A stretch of 64,000 nt of DNA, taken from Cupriavidus pampae. GTDB lineage: Bacteria; Pseudomonadota; Gammaproteobacteria; Burkholderiales; Burkholderiaceae. The position numbers and the translations under genes are program-made. Numbering within the stretch: the stretch's first letter is position 1; every line of letters begins with the position of its first letter. The notes under the pieces are model-generated. The model worked only from the letters and a program-made list of their open reading frames with translations, was not told where the DNA came from and made no database searches. The stretch lies in NCBI RefSeq assembly GCF_914271485.1, contig NZ_CAJZAG010000008.1:402609-466608 (forward strand), written 5' to 3'. Positions 48,758 through 57,631 of the stretch are shown piece after piece.

Positions 48758-49432
48758 ATGACTATTATCGACGTCATCACAATAGATGGCCCAACCGCTT
48801 CCGGCAAAGGCACGGTAGCGCATAAGGTAGCCGACGCCGTCGGCTTCCACCTGCTCGACAGCGGCGCGCTCTACCGCCTGGTGGCGCTCGCGAGCGACCG
48901 CGCCGGCGTGGCGCAGGACGATATCGGCGCGCTGGCGAAGATGGCCACCCGCCTCGATGTGAAGTTCGGCCCGGACCGGGTCTGGCTGTCCGGCGAGGAA
49001 GTGAGCCATGCGATCCGCGCCGAGGCGATCGGCAACCGCGCCTCCGCGATTGCCGTCTATCAGCCCGTGCGCGACGCGCTGACCCAGTTGCAGCGCGACT
49101 TTCGCAAACTTCCGGGCCTCGTGGCCGACGGTCGGGACATGGGCACGGTGATCTTTCCGGACGCCCGCCTCAAGGTGTTCCTGACGGCAAGTGTCGAGGC
49201 GCGCGCCCGGAGGCGCTATAAACAATTGATTGATAAGGGAATTTCTGCTAATATCGAAGACCTTTTGCGTGACCTCGAGGCGCGCGACGCGCGGGATCGT
49301 TCCCGTGCCGCCGCGCCACTGCGTCCCGCGGAGGATGCGCGATTGCTCGATACCTCCGATATGACGGTGGAGCAGTCAGTCGCGCAGGTACTGGAATGGT
49401 TCGACGCCGCAAGCCGTGCTGTAACGGTTTGA
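48758..49432 (+). CDS. cmk: Cytidylate kinase
   Basis: This 224-residue kinase phosphorylates CMP and dCMP with ATP. The P-loop is TIDGPTASGKGT at residues 8-19, the CMP-binding region includes LLDSGALYR, and VADGRDMGTVIFPDA contains the conserved substrate arginine and aspartate. RARRRYKQL lies near the lid. The cmk-rpsA-ihfB order that follows is conserved across proteobacteria. The preceding 61 bases show no strong promoter. Confidence 0.95.
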   Translation: MTIIDVITIDGPTASGKGTVAHKVADAVGFHLLDSGALYRLVALASDRAGVAQDDIGALAKMATRLDVKFGPDRVWLSGEEVSHAIRAEAIGNRASAIAVYQPVRDALTQLQRDFRKLPGLVADGRDMGTVIFPDARLKVFLTASVEARARRRYKQLIDKGISANIEDLLRDLEARDARDRSRAAAPLRPAEDARLLDTSDMTVEQSVAQVLEWFDAASRAVTV

Positions 49433-49582
49433 CAGGTTGAAAAGCTTTAGCCGGTACTGCTGGTGTCCTTGCTGGGAAGTGTTTCCCTGCAAGGATGTTG
49501 ATTCACCTGACCCCGCTGCATTTGGCAGACTGTGCGCGATTCACGCGCCGGCCGGTGTACTGCGGATTGAAACCCTACGTTT
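49433..49582 (+). promoter_or_regulatory. Structured leader of rpsA (candidate S1 autoregulatory region)
   Basis: The 150-base gap can fold into three hairpins. The first (49466-49495) pairs TCCTTGC with GCAAGGA, then after a T-T mismatch GGGAA with TTCCC around GTGT. The second pairs CTGC (49516) with GCAG (49525). The third pairs GCGCG (49534) with CGCGC (49544) around ATTCA. No canonical Shine-Dalgarno sequence precedes the ATG, only GAAACC. E. coli rpsA is also translated from a structured, SD-poor leader and is repressed by S1. Confidence 0.65.
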
Positions 49583-51277
49583 ATGTCCGACCTGCAATCC
49601 AACGAATCTTTTGCCGCACTGTTCGAGGAATCGATCGCCCGCTCCAACATGAAGGCGGGCGAAGTGATCTCCGCCGAAGTCGTGCGCATCGACCACAACT
49701 TCGTGGTCGTGAACGCCGGCCTCAAGTCCGAGGCGTTTGTGCCGGTGGAGGAGTTCCTGAACGACCAGGGCGAACTCGAAGTGCAGGCCGGCGACTATGT
49801 CTCCGTGGCCATCGATGCGCTCGAGAACGGCTATGGCGACACCATTCTGTCCCGCGACAAGGCCAAGCGCCTGGCATCGTGGCTCAACCTCGAGAAGGCG
49901 CTGGAAGACGGCGAAATCATCTCGGGTACCGTGACCGGCAAGGTCAAGGGCGGCCTGACCGTGATGGTCAATGGCATCCGTGCATTCCTGCCGGGCTCGC
50001 TCGTCGACGTGCGTCCGATCAAGGACACCACGCCGTACGAAGGCAAGACCCTCGAATTCAAGGTTATCAAGCTCGACCGCAAGCGTAACAACGTCGTGCT
50101 GTCGCGCCGCGCCGTGGTGGAAGCCACGCTGGGCGAAGAGCGTCAGAAGCTGATGGAAACGCTGAAGGAAGGCGCGATCGTCAACGGTATCGTCAAGAAC
50201 ATCACCGACTACGGCGCGTTCGTGGACCTCGGTGGTATCGACGGCCTGCTGCACATCACCGACCTGGCCTGGCGCCGTGTCCGCCACCCGAGCGAAGTGC
50301 TGTCGGTTGGTCAGGAAATCACCGCCAAGATCCTCAAGTTCGACCAAGAGAAGAACCGCGTTTCGCTGGGCGTGAAGCAGCTGGGCGAAGATCCGTGGGT
50401 GGGCATCTCGCGTCGTTACCCGCAAGGCACGCGTCTGTTCGGCAAGGTGACCAACCTGACCGACTACGGCGCATTCGTCGAAATCGAAGCGGGTATCGAG
50501 GGTCTGGTGCACGTTTCGGAAATGGACTGGACCAACAAGAACGTGGCCCCGTCCAAGGTTGTCCAACTGGGCGACGAAGTCGAAGTCATGGTTCTGGATA
50601 TCGACGAAGACAAGCGTCGTATCAGCCTGGGCATGAAGCAGTGCAAGGCCAACCCGTGGGACGATTTCAGCCGCAACCACAAGAAGGGCGACAAGCTGGC
50701 CGGCCAGATCAAGTCGATCACCGACTTCGGCGTGTTCATCGGTCTGCCTGGCGGCATCGACGGCCTGGTGCACCTGTCGGACCTGTCGTGGCAGGAAACC
50801 GGCGAAGAAGCCGTGCGCAAGTACAAGAAGGGCGACGAAGTGGAAGCCGTGGTTCTGGGCATCGACGTCGACAAGGAACGTATCTCGCTGGGCATCAAGC
50901 AACTGTCGGGCGATCCGTTCAACAACTTCATCTCGGCCAACGACAAGGGCTCGCTCGTGCAAGGCACGATCAAGACCGTGGACCCGAAGGGCGCCGTGGT
51001 GCAGCTGGCTGACGACGTGGAAGGTTACCTGCGCGCTTCGGAAATCTCCGCAGACCGCGTGGAAGACGCCCGCAACGTGCTGAAGGAAGGCGAGCAGATC
51101 ACCGCTCTGGTTGTGAACGTGGACCGCAAGGCCCGCAACATCAACCTGTCGATCAAGGCCAAGGACAACGTCGAGCAGCAAGAAGCGATGCAAAAGTTCC
51201 AGGCTGACACCGGCACGGCTGGCACGACCAACCTCGGCGCACTGCTGAAGGCCAAGCTCGGCCAGGACAACCAGTAA
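49583..51277 (+). CDS. rpsA: 30S ribosomal protein S1
   Basis: This 564-residue protein melts mRNA structure and helps place it on the 30S subunit. It has six S1 (OB-fold) repeats, recognisable by repeated blocks such as ITDYGAFVDLGGIDGLLHITDLAW, LTDYGAFVEIEAGIEGLVHVSEMDW and ITDFGVFIGLPGGIDGLVHLSDLSW. The N-terminal two repeats, which bind S2 and the ribosome, are present. The length is close to E. coli S1 (557). Codon choice is strongly biased toward common codons, as expected for an abundant protein. Confidence 0.97.
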   Translation: MSDLQSNESFAALFEESIARSNMKAGEVISAEVVRIDHNFVVVNAGLKSEAFVPVEEFLNDQGELEVQAGDYVSVAIDALENGYGDTILSRDKAKRLASWLNLEKALEDGEIISGTVTGKVKGGLTVMVNGIRAFLPGSLVDVRPIKDTTPYEGKTLEFKVIKLDRKRNNVVLSRRAVVEATLGEERQKLMETLKEGAIVNGIVKNITDYGAFVDLGGIDGLLHITDLAWRRVRHPSEVLSVGQEITAKILKFDQEKNRVSLGVKQLGEDPWVGISRRYPQGTRLFGKVTNLTDYGAFVEIEAGIEGLVHVSEMDWTNKNVAPSKVVQLGDEVEVMVLDIDEDKRRISLGMKQCKANPWDDFSRNHKKGDKLAGQIKSITDFGVFIGLPGGIDGLVHLSDLSWQETGEEAVRKYKKGDEVEAVVLGIDVDKERISLGIKQLSGDPFNNFISANDKGSLVQGTIKTVDPKGAVVQLADDVEGYLRASEISADRVEDARNVLKEGEQITALVVNVDRKARNINLSIKAKDNVEQQEAMQKFQADTGTAGTTNLGALLKAKLGQDNQ

Positions 51278-51307
51278 TCGCAGGTCCGAACCCCGCGCGG
51301 AACCGCC

Positions 51308-51745
51308 ATGACCAAGTCCGAGCTCGTCGAAAAACTGGCTGCCCGCTTTCCGCAGTTATTGCTGCGGGATGCGGACATCTCGGTGAAAACGATTCTCGAC
51401 GCGATGTCCGAGGCGTTGGCCGATGGCCATCGTATCGAGATTCGCGGATTCGGCAGCTTTGGTCTGAATCGGCGGCCGCCGCGCGTGGGCCGCAACCCCA
51501 AGTCCGGCGAACGGGTGCTGGTGCCTGAAAAACGGGTGCCGCACTTCAAGGCGGGCAAGGAGTTACGGGAGCGTGTGGATCGTCCGGTGCCGCCACAGGG
51601 TGGCATCGTGAACGGCAAGTCGTTGGGGTCGGTTGGTGGTTCTACCCCCGCGGCAAATGGTGTGACGAACACTGCCGGGTCTTCTTCGGGTCTGCCCTCG
51701 GGCTCGCACGACGAGGACAACCAGCTGAACCTGGCGCGGTCCTGA
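51308..51745 (+). CDS. ihfB: Integration host factor subunit beta with extended C-terminus
   Basis: IHF-beta pairs with IHF-alpha to bend DNA sharply. Residues 1-95 are a complete subunit: MTKSELVEKLAARFPQL, IEIRGFGSFGLNRRPPRVGRNPKSGERV with the intercalating proline region, and VPHFKAGKELRERV. The usual protein ends near residue 95-105. Here about 45 further residues (NGKSLGSVGGSTPAANGV onward, ending HDEDNQLNLARS) form a low-complexity Gly/Ser/Asn tail. It follows rpsA by 30 bases, the standard arrangement, and ends at a UUCG-loop terminator. Confidence 0.93.
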   Translation: MTKSELVEKLAARFPQLLLRDADISVKTILDAMSEALADGHRIEIRGFGSFGLNRRPPRVGRNPKSGERVLVPEKRVPHFKAGKELRERVDRPVPPQGGIVNGKSLGSVGGSTPAANGVTNTAGSSSGLPSGSHDEDNQLNLARS

Positions 51746-51772
51746 CACGCGTCTGCATGCCAGTTGTCTATG

Positions 51773-51799
51773 AAAAGCGCTCCTTCGGGAGCGTTTTTT
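51773..51799 (+). terminator. Terminator after ihfB
   Basis: CGCTCC-TTCG-GGAGCG has a stable UUCG tetraloop and is followed by TTTTTTC, with an A-tract upstream. It closes the serC to ihfB supraoperon. Confidence 0.93.
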
Positions 51800-51907
51800 C
51801 ATTGGTGCCGCACTTTCTGGTTCCCCGCCGGTTACCGTTAGCGAGAAGTGATTCCGCTACAATGCCGGGGTTCGCTAACTGCACTGCCAACCGCAAGCTG
51901 CCACTGC

Positions 51908-52255
51908 ATGAGACTAGTCGCCTGGATCATTCGTATCGTCCTGTTCGCCCTCCTGTTCGTGCTGGCGCTGCGCAATACCGACGACGCCACGCTTCAGTTG
52001 TTCTTTGGCGCGGTATGGCATGCGCCGTTGATCCTGATCCTGCTGGCTGCGTTCGCCCTCGGCATCGTCGCGGGGCTCGCGGCGATCGCGCCGGGGCTCA
52101 TGCGCCAGCGCATGGAGGTGGCGAGACTGCGCCGCGCGCTGAACGACGCGCGCGCGAAGGCGTCGGCCGGCCCGTCCGGCCCCGGTGGCAATCCGCCCCC
52201 GGAGGCGCAGGTACCCCCTTACAACGTTATTGGCCCGAGCGGCCCGAGAGTCTGA
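51908..52255 (+). CDS. lapA: Lipopolysaccharide assembly protein A (DUF1049)
   Basis: This 115-residue inner-membrane protein has two membrane helices (about residues 4-24 and 42-65) separated by LALRNTDDATLQLFFG, the DUF1049 signature. A short coiled-coil segment (MRQRMEVARLRRALNDAR) and a proline/glycine tail follow. LapA works with LapB to control LpxC stability and LPS supply. A TACAAT box at 51858-51863 is the probable -10. The stop lies 3 bases before the lapB ATG. Confidence 0.88.
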   Translation: MRLVAWIIRIVLFALLFVLALRNTDDATLQLFFGAVWHAPLILILLAAFALGIVAGLAAIAPGLMRQRMEVARLRRALNDARAKASAGPSGPGGNPPPEAQVPPYNVIGPSGPRV

Positions 52256-52258
52256 CCG

Positions 52259-53452
52259 ATGATGTTTGAAACCTGGTGGCTGCTGGCGCTGCCACTTGTC
52301 TTCGGCCTGGGATGGATGGCCGCGCGCTTCGACCTGCGTCAGCTGCTGAGCGAGCAGGGCGCGTTGCCGCGCTCCTATTTCAAGGGCCTCAATTTCCTGC
52401 TCAACGAGCAGCCGGATCAGGCGATCGACGCGTTTATCGAAGTGGCGCGTCTCGATCCGGAAACCACCGAGCTCCATTTCGCGCTGGGCGCGCTGTTTCG
52501 CCGCCGCGGCGAGACCGAGCGCGCGATCCGTGTGCACCAGAATCTGGCCACCCGTCCCGATCTGCCGGAGCCGGAGCGTGAGCACGCACTCTTTGAATTG
52601 GGGCAGGACTTCCTGCGCGCCGGTCTGCTCGATCGCGCCGAGGAATCGCTGCGCCGGCTGATGTCGGGCCCATATGCGGCATCGGCCAAGCGTGTGCTGC
52701 TGGAATTGTACGAAGTCGAGAAGGAATGGCAGAAGGCCATCGACGCCGCGCGTGAATTGCAGACGCTGGAGCAGAAGGACTATCGCGTGCAGATCGCGCA
52801 GTTCTGCTGCGAGCTCGCGCAGGACGCCCTGCAGCGCAAGCGTCCCGAAGATGCGGTGGAATGGTTGAAGAAGGCGACGCAGGAGAATCCCGCGAACGTG
52901 CGCGCGCCGATCCTGCTGGGCGATGTGTCGATGGCGGCCGGCGATGCGCGCGGGGCGCTGTCGCACTGGCTCGGCATCGAGCAGCTGGATGCCTCGTATC
53001 TGCCGCTGGTGGCCGATCGCGTGGTCAAGGCGTATGCCGCGCTCGACGAACAGGGCCAGGCGCTCGCGTGGCTGCACGAACTGCTGCAGGGCAACCTCGC
53101 CGCCGAACTGCTCGATACCGCGTATCGCACCGAGCTCGAGGTGAACGGTCCGGTGGCCGCCGCCACGCTGATGCGCGAGCAGTTGCGCCGTCAGCCGACG
53201 TTGCTGGCCCTGACCAAGTATTTCGAGGCACAGGCCGCGCAGAGCGAGGGTGATGCGGGTGAGGCGACCGACGCCGCGCCCGAAGCTCAGGAAACCGCCG
53301 CGATCCGCGATCTGCTGCAGGCGCGCACGCGCAATCTCGCACGCTATACCTGCCGTGAATGCGGTTTCCGCGCGCGGCTGTTTTACTGGCAGTGCCCAGG
53401 CTGCAATCGCTGGGAAACTTATGCACCACGTCGTACCGAAGCGCTCGGTTGA
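52259..53452 (+). CDS. lapB: Lipopolysaccharide assembly protein B (TPR protein)
   Basis: This 397-residue protein is anchored by an N-terminal helix (WWLLALPLVFGLGWMAA) and carries multiple TPR repeats (about residues 35-330), for example FIEVARLDPETTELHFALGALFRRRGE. It ends with a rubredoxin-type metal domain, CRECG with CPGC (FYWQCPGCNRWETY). LapB recruits LpxC to FtsH and coordinates LPS synthesis and transport. Translation is coupled to lapA. All features of E. coli YciM are present. Confidence 0.93.
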   Translation: MMFETWWLLALPLVFGLGWMAARFDLRQLLSEQGALPRSYFKGLNFLLNEQPDQAIDAFIEVARLDPETTELHFALGALFRRRGETERAIRVHQNLATRPDLPEPEREHALFELGQDFLRAGLLDRAEESLRRLMSGPYAASAKRVLLELYEVEKEWQKAIDAARELQTLEQKDYRVQIAQFCCELAQDALQRKRPEDAVEWLKKATQENPANVRAPILLGDVSMAAGDARGALSHWLGIEQLDASYLPLVADRVVKAYAALDEQGQALAWLHELLQGNLAAELLDTAYRTELEVNGPVAAATLMREQLRRQPTLLALTKYFEAQAAQSEGDAGEATDAAPEAQETAAIRDLLQARTRNLARYTCRECGFRARLFYWQCPGCNRWETYAPRRTEALG

Positions 53453-53494
53453 ACGTTACATGCACAACACGACTAGCCTTCTGGAGTCTCTACG

Positions 53495-54871
53495 ATGAAA
53501 GTCACAATTATTGGTAGCGGTTACGTCGGTCTGGTGACCGGTGCCTGCCTCGCCGAACTCGGCAACTCGGTGTTCTGCCTCGACGTGGATGAGCGCAAGA
53601 TCGCGCTGCTCAACAACGGTGGTGTGCCGATCTACGAGCCGGGTCTCAAGGAACTGATCGAGCGCAACCGCGCGGCGGGACGCCTGACGTTCTCGACCGA
53701 CGTGGCCGCCAGCGTCGAACACGCCGACGTGCAGTTCATCGCCGTGGGCACGCCGCCCGACGAGGACGGCTCGGCCGACCTGCAATACGTGCTGGCCGCG
53801 GCGCGCAATATCGGCCGTTACATGACCGGCTTCAAGGTCGTGGTGGACAAGTCGACCGTGCCGGTGGGCACCGGCGATCGCGTCGCCGCCGTGATTCGCG
53901 AGGAGTTGGCCGCGCGTGGCCTCGAGGACCTGCAGTACTCGGTGGTGTCGAACCCCGAGTTCCTGAAGGAAGGCGCGGCCGTCGAGGACTTTATGCGGCC
54001 GGACCGCATCGTGCTCGGCTGCGACGCCGATGCCGCGGGCCGTCATGCGCAGGCGATCATGCGCCAGCTCTATTCGCCGTTCAACCGCAACCACGAGCGC
54101 ACGTTCTATATGGACGTGCGGTCGGCCGAGTTCACGAAGTATGCGGCCAACTCGATGCTGGCCACGCGTATCTCGTTTATGAACGAGCTGGCCAACCTCG
54201 CGGACGAAGTTGGCGCCGACATCGAACTCGTGCGGCTCGGCATCGGTTCCGATCCGCGCATCGGCTACAGCTTCCTGTATGCGGGCGCCGGTTATGGCGG
54301 CTCGTGCTTCCCGAAGGACGTGCAGGCGCTGATGCGTACCGCGTCCTCATACGGCAAGCCGATGCGCGTGCTGGAAGCCGTGGAAGCCGTCAACGACAGC
54401 CAGAAGCGCGTGCTGGGCGAGAAGGTGGTGGCGCGGTTTGGCGAGGATCTGAGCGGACGCACGTTCGCGATGTGGGGGCTCGCCTTCAAGCCCAATACCG
54501 ACGACATGCGCGAAGCGCCGTCGCGCGTGCTGGCGCGGGAGCTGGTGTCGCGCGGCGCGGGGTTGCGCGTGCACGATCCGGTCTCGATGGAAGAGGCACG
54601 GCGCGTGCTGGAAGACGATCTGGCCGATATCCCAGGCGGCATGGCGCGCGTACACTTCTGCCAGCAGCAGATGGATGCGCTCGACGGTGCCGACGCACTG
54701 GTGATCGTGACCGAATGGAAGGTGTTCCGCAGCCCGGATTTCGCGCAGATCCGGAGCCAGCTCAAGGAGCCGGTCATTTTCGACGGCCGCAATCTTTATG
54801 AACCCGATGCCATGGTCCAGGCCGGCATCGAATACCACGCGATCGGGCGTCCGACCCACCAGGCGCGCTGA
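53495..54871 (+). CDS. ugd: UDP-glucose 6-dehydrogenase
   Basis: This 458-residue NAD+-dependent enzyme oxidises UDP-glucose to UDP-glucuronate for capsule, exopolysaccharide or aminoarabinose synthesis. The Rossmann motif TIIGSGYVGLVTGACLAE is at residues 4-21. The catalytic Cys271 is in GAGYGGSCFPKD. The C-terminal domain motif MWGLAFKPNTDDMREAPS binds the nucleotide. GGAG precedes the ATG. It is placed between lapB and the heptose genes, consistent with an envelope-polysaccharide role. Confidence 0.94.
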   Translation: MKVTIIGSGYVGLVTGACLAELGNSVFCLDVDERKIALLNNGGVPIYEPGLKELIERNRAAGRLTFSTDVAASVEHADVQFIAVGTPPDEDGSADLQYVLAAARNIGRYMTGFKVVVDKSTVPVGTGDRVAAVIREELAARGLEDLQYSVVSNPEFLKEGAAVEDFMRPDRIVLGCDADAAGRHAQAIMRQLYSPFNRNHERTFYMDVRSAEFTKYAANSMLATRISFMNELANLADEVGADIELVRLGIGSDPRIGYSFLYAGAGYGGSCFPKDVQALMRTASSYGKPMRVLEAVEAVNDSQKRVLGEKVVARFGEDLSGRTFAMWGLAFKPNTDDMREAPSRVLARELVSRGAGLRVHDPVSMEEARRVLEDDLADIPGGMARVHFCQQQMDALDGADALVIVTEWKVFRSPDFAQIRSQLKEPVIFDGRNLYEPDAMVQAGIEYHAIGRPTHQAR

Positions 54872-54885
54872 TACGCGAACATCGC

Positions 54886-55836
54886 ATGAGCAGAAGCCAA
54901 ATCCCGCAGGAACAGATTCAGCAGGCCCAGGTTCTGGTGGTCGGCGACATGATGCTGGACCGTTACTGGTTCGGAAGTGTCGACCGCATCTCGCCCGAGG
55001 CGCCGGTGCCGGTGGTGCAGATCAAGCGCAGCGAGGAGCGCCTGGGCGGTGCCGCCAATGTGGCGCGCAACGCGGCCGCTCTCGGCGCGAAGGTGGGCAT
55101 GCTGGGCGTGATCGGTGACGACGAGCCCGGTCATACGCTCGAGACGCTGCTCGCGGAGAGCCACGTGCAGCCGTATCTCCATCGCGATCCGACGCTGAAC
55201 ACCACGATCAAGCTGCGCGTGGTGGCGCATCAGCAGCAGCTGCTGCGCGTTGATTTCGAGAACGCTCCGGCGACCGAGGTGCTGGCTTCGGTACAGGACC
55301 GCTTCCAGGCGCTGGTGAACGACTATCAGGTGCTGGTGCTGTCCGACTACGGCAAGGGCGGCCTCACGCATGTGGGCCGTATGGTCGAGGCTGGCCGGGC
55401 GGCCGGGCGCGCGGTGCTGATTGACCCCAAGGGCGACGACTATTCGCGTTATCGCGGCGCCACGCTGATCACGCCGAACCGTGCCGAGATGCGTGCGGTG
55501 GTGGGCGCATGGAAGACCGAGGCCGATCTGACCATCCGCGCGCAGAACCTGCGGCGCTCGCTGCAGCTGGAAGCGTTGCTGCTGACGCGTTCGGAGGAGG
55601 GCATGACGCTCTACACCGAAGCCGAAGTGCTGCACGTGTCGGCGCAGGCGCGCGAAGTCTATGATGTATCGGGTGCGGGCGATACCGTGATTGCCACGCT
55701 GGCCACGATGATCGGCGCGGGCGTGACGCTCAAGGAAGCCGTACAGCATGCCAACCGCGCGGGCGGCATTGTCGTCGGCAAGCTCGGTACCGCGGTTGTC
55801 ACCTATCCAGAATTGTTTGGCGCGGGCGCGGCCTGA
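54886..55836 (+). CDS. D-glycero-beta-D-manno-heptose-7-phosphate kinase
   Basis: This 316-residue PfkB/ribokinase-family enzyme phosphorylates heptose-7-phosphate at C1 for ADP-heptose synthesis. It has VVGDMMLDRYWFG, the substrate region LGGAANVARNAAALGA, and the ATP/anion-hole motif DVSGAGDTVIATLA. It corresponds only to the first domain of E. coli HldE (RfaE); the nucleotidyltransferase domain is absent, so a separate hldC-type gene must lie elsewhere. hldD follows 21 bases later in the same operon. Confidence 0.92.
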   Translation: MSRSQIPQEQIQQAQVLVVGDMMLDRYWFGSVDRISPEAPVPVVQIKRSEERLGGAANVARNAAALGAKVGMLGVIGDDEPGHTLETLLAESHVQPYLHRDPTLNTTIKLRVVAHQQQLLRVDFENAPATEVLASVQDRFQALVNDYQVLVLSDYGKGGLTHVGRMVEAGRAAGRAVLIDPKGDDYSRYRGATLITPNRAEMRAVVGAWKTEADLTIRAQNLRRSLQLEALLLTRSEEGMTLYTEAEVLHVSAQAREVYDVSGAGDTVIATLATMIGAGVTLKEAVQHANRAGGIVVGKLGTAVVTYPELFGAGAA

Positions 55837-55857
55837 GCCACCAGACCAGTATTCATC

Positions 55858-56865
55858 ATGACCATCATCGTCACCGGTGCCGCCGGCCTGATCGGCAGCA
55901 ACCTCGTCAAGGGTCTCAACGACCGCGGCGAACATGACATCATCGCCGTGGACAACCTCACGCGCGCGGAGAAGTTCAACAACCTCGTGGACTGCGAGAT
56001 TGCCGATTACGTGGACAAGCAGGAGTTTCTCGCGCGCTTTGCGCGGGGCGACTTCGGCAAGGTCCGCGCGGTGTTCCATGAGGGCGCGTGCTCCGACACC
56101 ATGGAGACCGATGGCCGCTACATGATGGAGAACAACTACCGCTACACGCTGGCGCTGATGGAGAGCTGCCTGGAGCAGGCCACGCAGTTCCTGTACGCGT
56201 CGTCGGCGGCCACGTACGGTGCCTCGACCACGTTCCGCGAGGATCGCGAGTTCGAGCGGCCGCTGAACGTGTACGGGTATTCGAAGTTCCTGTTCGATCA
56301 GGTAGTGCGCCGGCGACTGTCGTCCGCGCGCGCGTCGTCGCTGTCGCAGATTGTGGGCTTCCGCTACTTCAACGTGTACGGTCCGCGCGAGGCGCACAAG
56401 GGCCGCATGGCGTCGGTGGCGTTCCACAACTTCAACCAGTTCCGCTCTGAAGGCATCGTGAAGCTGTTCGGCGAGTACGGTGGCTATGGCCCTGGCATGC
56501 ATAGCCGCGACTTCGTTTCGGTCGAAGATGTGGTGAAGGTCAACCTGTTCTTCCTCGACCATCCGGAGAAGTCGGGCATCTTCAATCTCGGTACGGGCCG
56601 GGCACAGCCGTTCAACGACATCGCGCAGACGGTCGTCAATACGCTGCGCGAAGCTGACGACAGGCCGCCTCTGTCGCTCGAGGACATGGTGCAGGAAGGT
56701 CTGGTCGAGTACATCAAGTTCCCCGACGCGCTGCGCGGCAAGTACCAATGCTTCACGCAGTCCGACGTGTCGCGCCTGCGCGCGGCCGGCTACGACGCAC
56801 CGTTCCTGACCGTGCAGGAAGGCGTGGCCCGCTATTGCAAGTGGCTGGTCGAGCGCGCGGCCTGA
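55858..56865 (+). CDS. hldD: ADP-L-glycero-D-manno-heptose-6-epimerase
   Basis: This 335-residue extended SDR enzyme inverts C6 of ADP-heptose, the last step toward the LPS core heptose donor. The cofactor motif is IIVTGAAGLIGSNLVKGL. The catalytic Tyr/Lys pair is in VYGYSKFLFD, and the signature GFRYFNVYGPREAHKGRMASV is intact. It is the last gene of the plus-strand envelope block and converges on the XRE-cupin gene with a gap of about 50 bases. No rho-independent terminator is visible. Confidence 0.94.
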   Translation: MTIIVTGAAGLIGSNLVKGLNDRGEHDIIAVDNLTRAEKFNNLVDCEIADYVDKQEFLARFARGDFGKVRAVFHEGACSDTMETDGRYMMENNYRYTLALMESCLEQATQFLYASSAATYGASTTFREDREFERPLNVYGYSKFLFDQVVRRRLSSARASSLSQIVGFRYFNVYGPREAHKGRMASVAFHNFNQFRSEGIVKLFGEYGGYGPGMHSRDFVSVEDVVKVNLFFLDHPEKSGIFNLGTGRAQPFNDIAQTVVNTLREADDRPPLSLEDMVQEGLVEYIKFPDALRGKYQCFTQSDVSRLRAAGYDAPFLTVQEGVARYCKWLVERAA

Positions 56866-56880
56866 TCGCACTCTCCGGCA

Positions 56881-56916
56881 ATCGCCATCGTCATCGCCAT
56901 CGATATCGCTATCGTT
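56881..56916. repeat. Degenerate hexanucleotide repeat ATCGNN x6
   Basis: Six consecutive units, ATCGCC, ATCGTC, ATCGCC, ATCGAT, ATCGCT and ATCGTT, fill the gap between converging hldD and the XRE-cupin gene and touch the latter's stop codon at 56915-56917. Confidence 0.9.
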
Positions 56917-57631
56917 AGAAGGTTGCCGGTGAATTGACCCACAGCACGCGCGCGATGCCCGTGCCCACGTTGCGATACCCATGCGCGACGTGGCTCGGGA
57001 AGTGGAACGCGTCGCCCGCCCCAATCTCGTAAGTCTCGTCGCCGAGCATCAGCTCGAGCGTGCCCTCCAGCACGTAGCCGACTTCTTCTCCCGCATGCAC
57101 GATCTGCCCGTCGCTCGCCTCGCCGGGCGACACGATATGGATATTGGCCTGCAACAGGCCACCGCGCTGCGGCAGCACGAGCCGCTCCAGCGCGATACCG
57201 CCGGCGCGAATCACGTGCCGCTCGCCGGCACGGCGGATCGGGCTGTCGAGCGGTGCCTCCTCGCTGGTGAGCGCGGCGATATTGGTGTCGAGTGCGACCG
57301 CGAGCCGATGCAGCATCGCGAGCGACGGCGTGGCGAGCCCGCGCTCGAGTTTCGATAGCAGGCTTTCCGAGCAGTCGGCCTTGCGCGCGATCTGCAGCAA
57401 CGTAAGGCCGGCCACGAGGCGCGCGTGCTTCAGACGCAGTCCCAGCGTTGTGGTGGGGCCCGGCGTGGTTGCCGCAGCCTGGGCGGGTGGCCGTCGCTTG
57501 GCCAAGCCCGTGGCCGCACGTACGTCCTTCACCTGCGCGTCCCGCGCCGGAGCTTTCCTCGTCACGGCCTTCTTTGCTGCTGCCTTCTTCGAGGCCGGTT
57601 TGCCTGCCGGCGCAGCGGATGACTTAGCCAT
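56915..57631 (-). CDS. XRE-family regulator with C-terminal cupin domain
   Basis: This 238-residue regulator begins with a basic, alanine/lysine-rich tail (about residues 1-60, KKAAAKKAVTRKAPAR). The HTH comes next (LGLRLKHARLVAGLTLLQIA, SLLSKLERGLATPSLAMLHR), then a cupin domain (about 150-238) with GEASDGQIVHAGEEVGYVLEG and GDAFHFPSHVAHGYRN. HTH-cupin proteins often control degradation genes in response to a small ligand. Its ATG lies 8 bases inside the end of the hydrolase gene, so it is the last gene of the liv-amidase-hydrolase operon and probably its regulator. Confidence 0.88.
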   Translation of the reverse strand: MAKSSAAPAGKPASKKAAAKKAVTRKAPARDAQVKDVRAATGLAKRRPPAQAAATTPGPTTTLGLRLKHARLVAGLTLLQIARKADCSESLLSKLERGLATPSLAMLHRLAVALDTNIAALTSEEAPLDSPIRRAGERHVIRAGGIALERLVLPQRGGLLQANIHIVSPGEASDGQIVHAGEEVGYVLEGTLELMLGDETYEIGAGDAFHFPSHVAHGYRNVGTGIARVLWVNSPATF

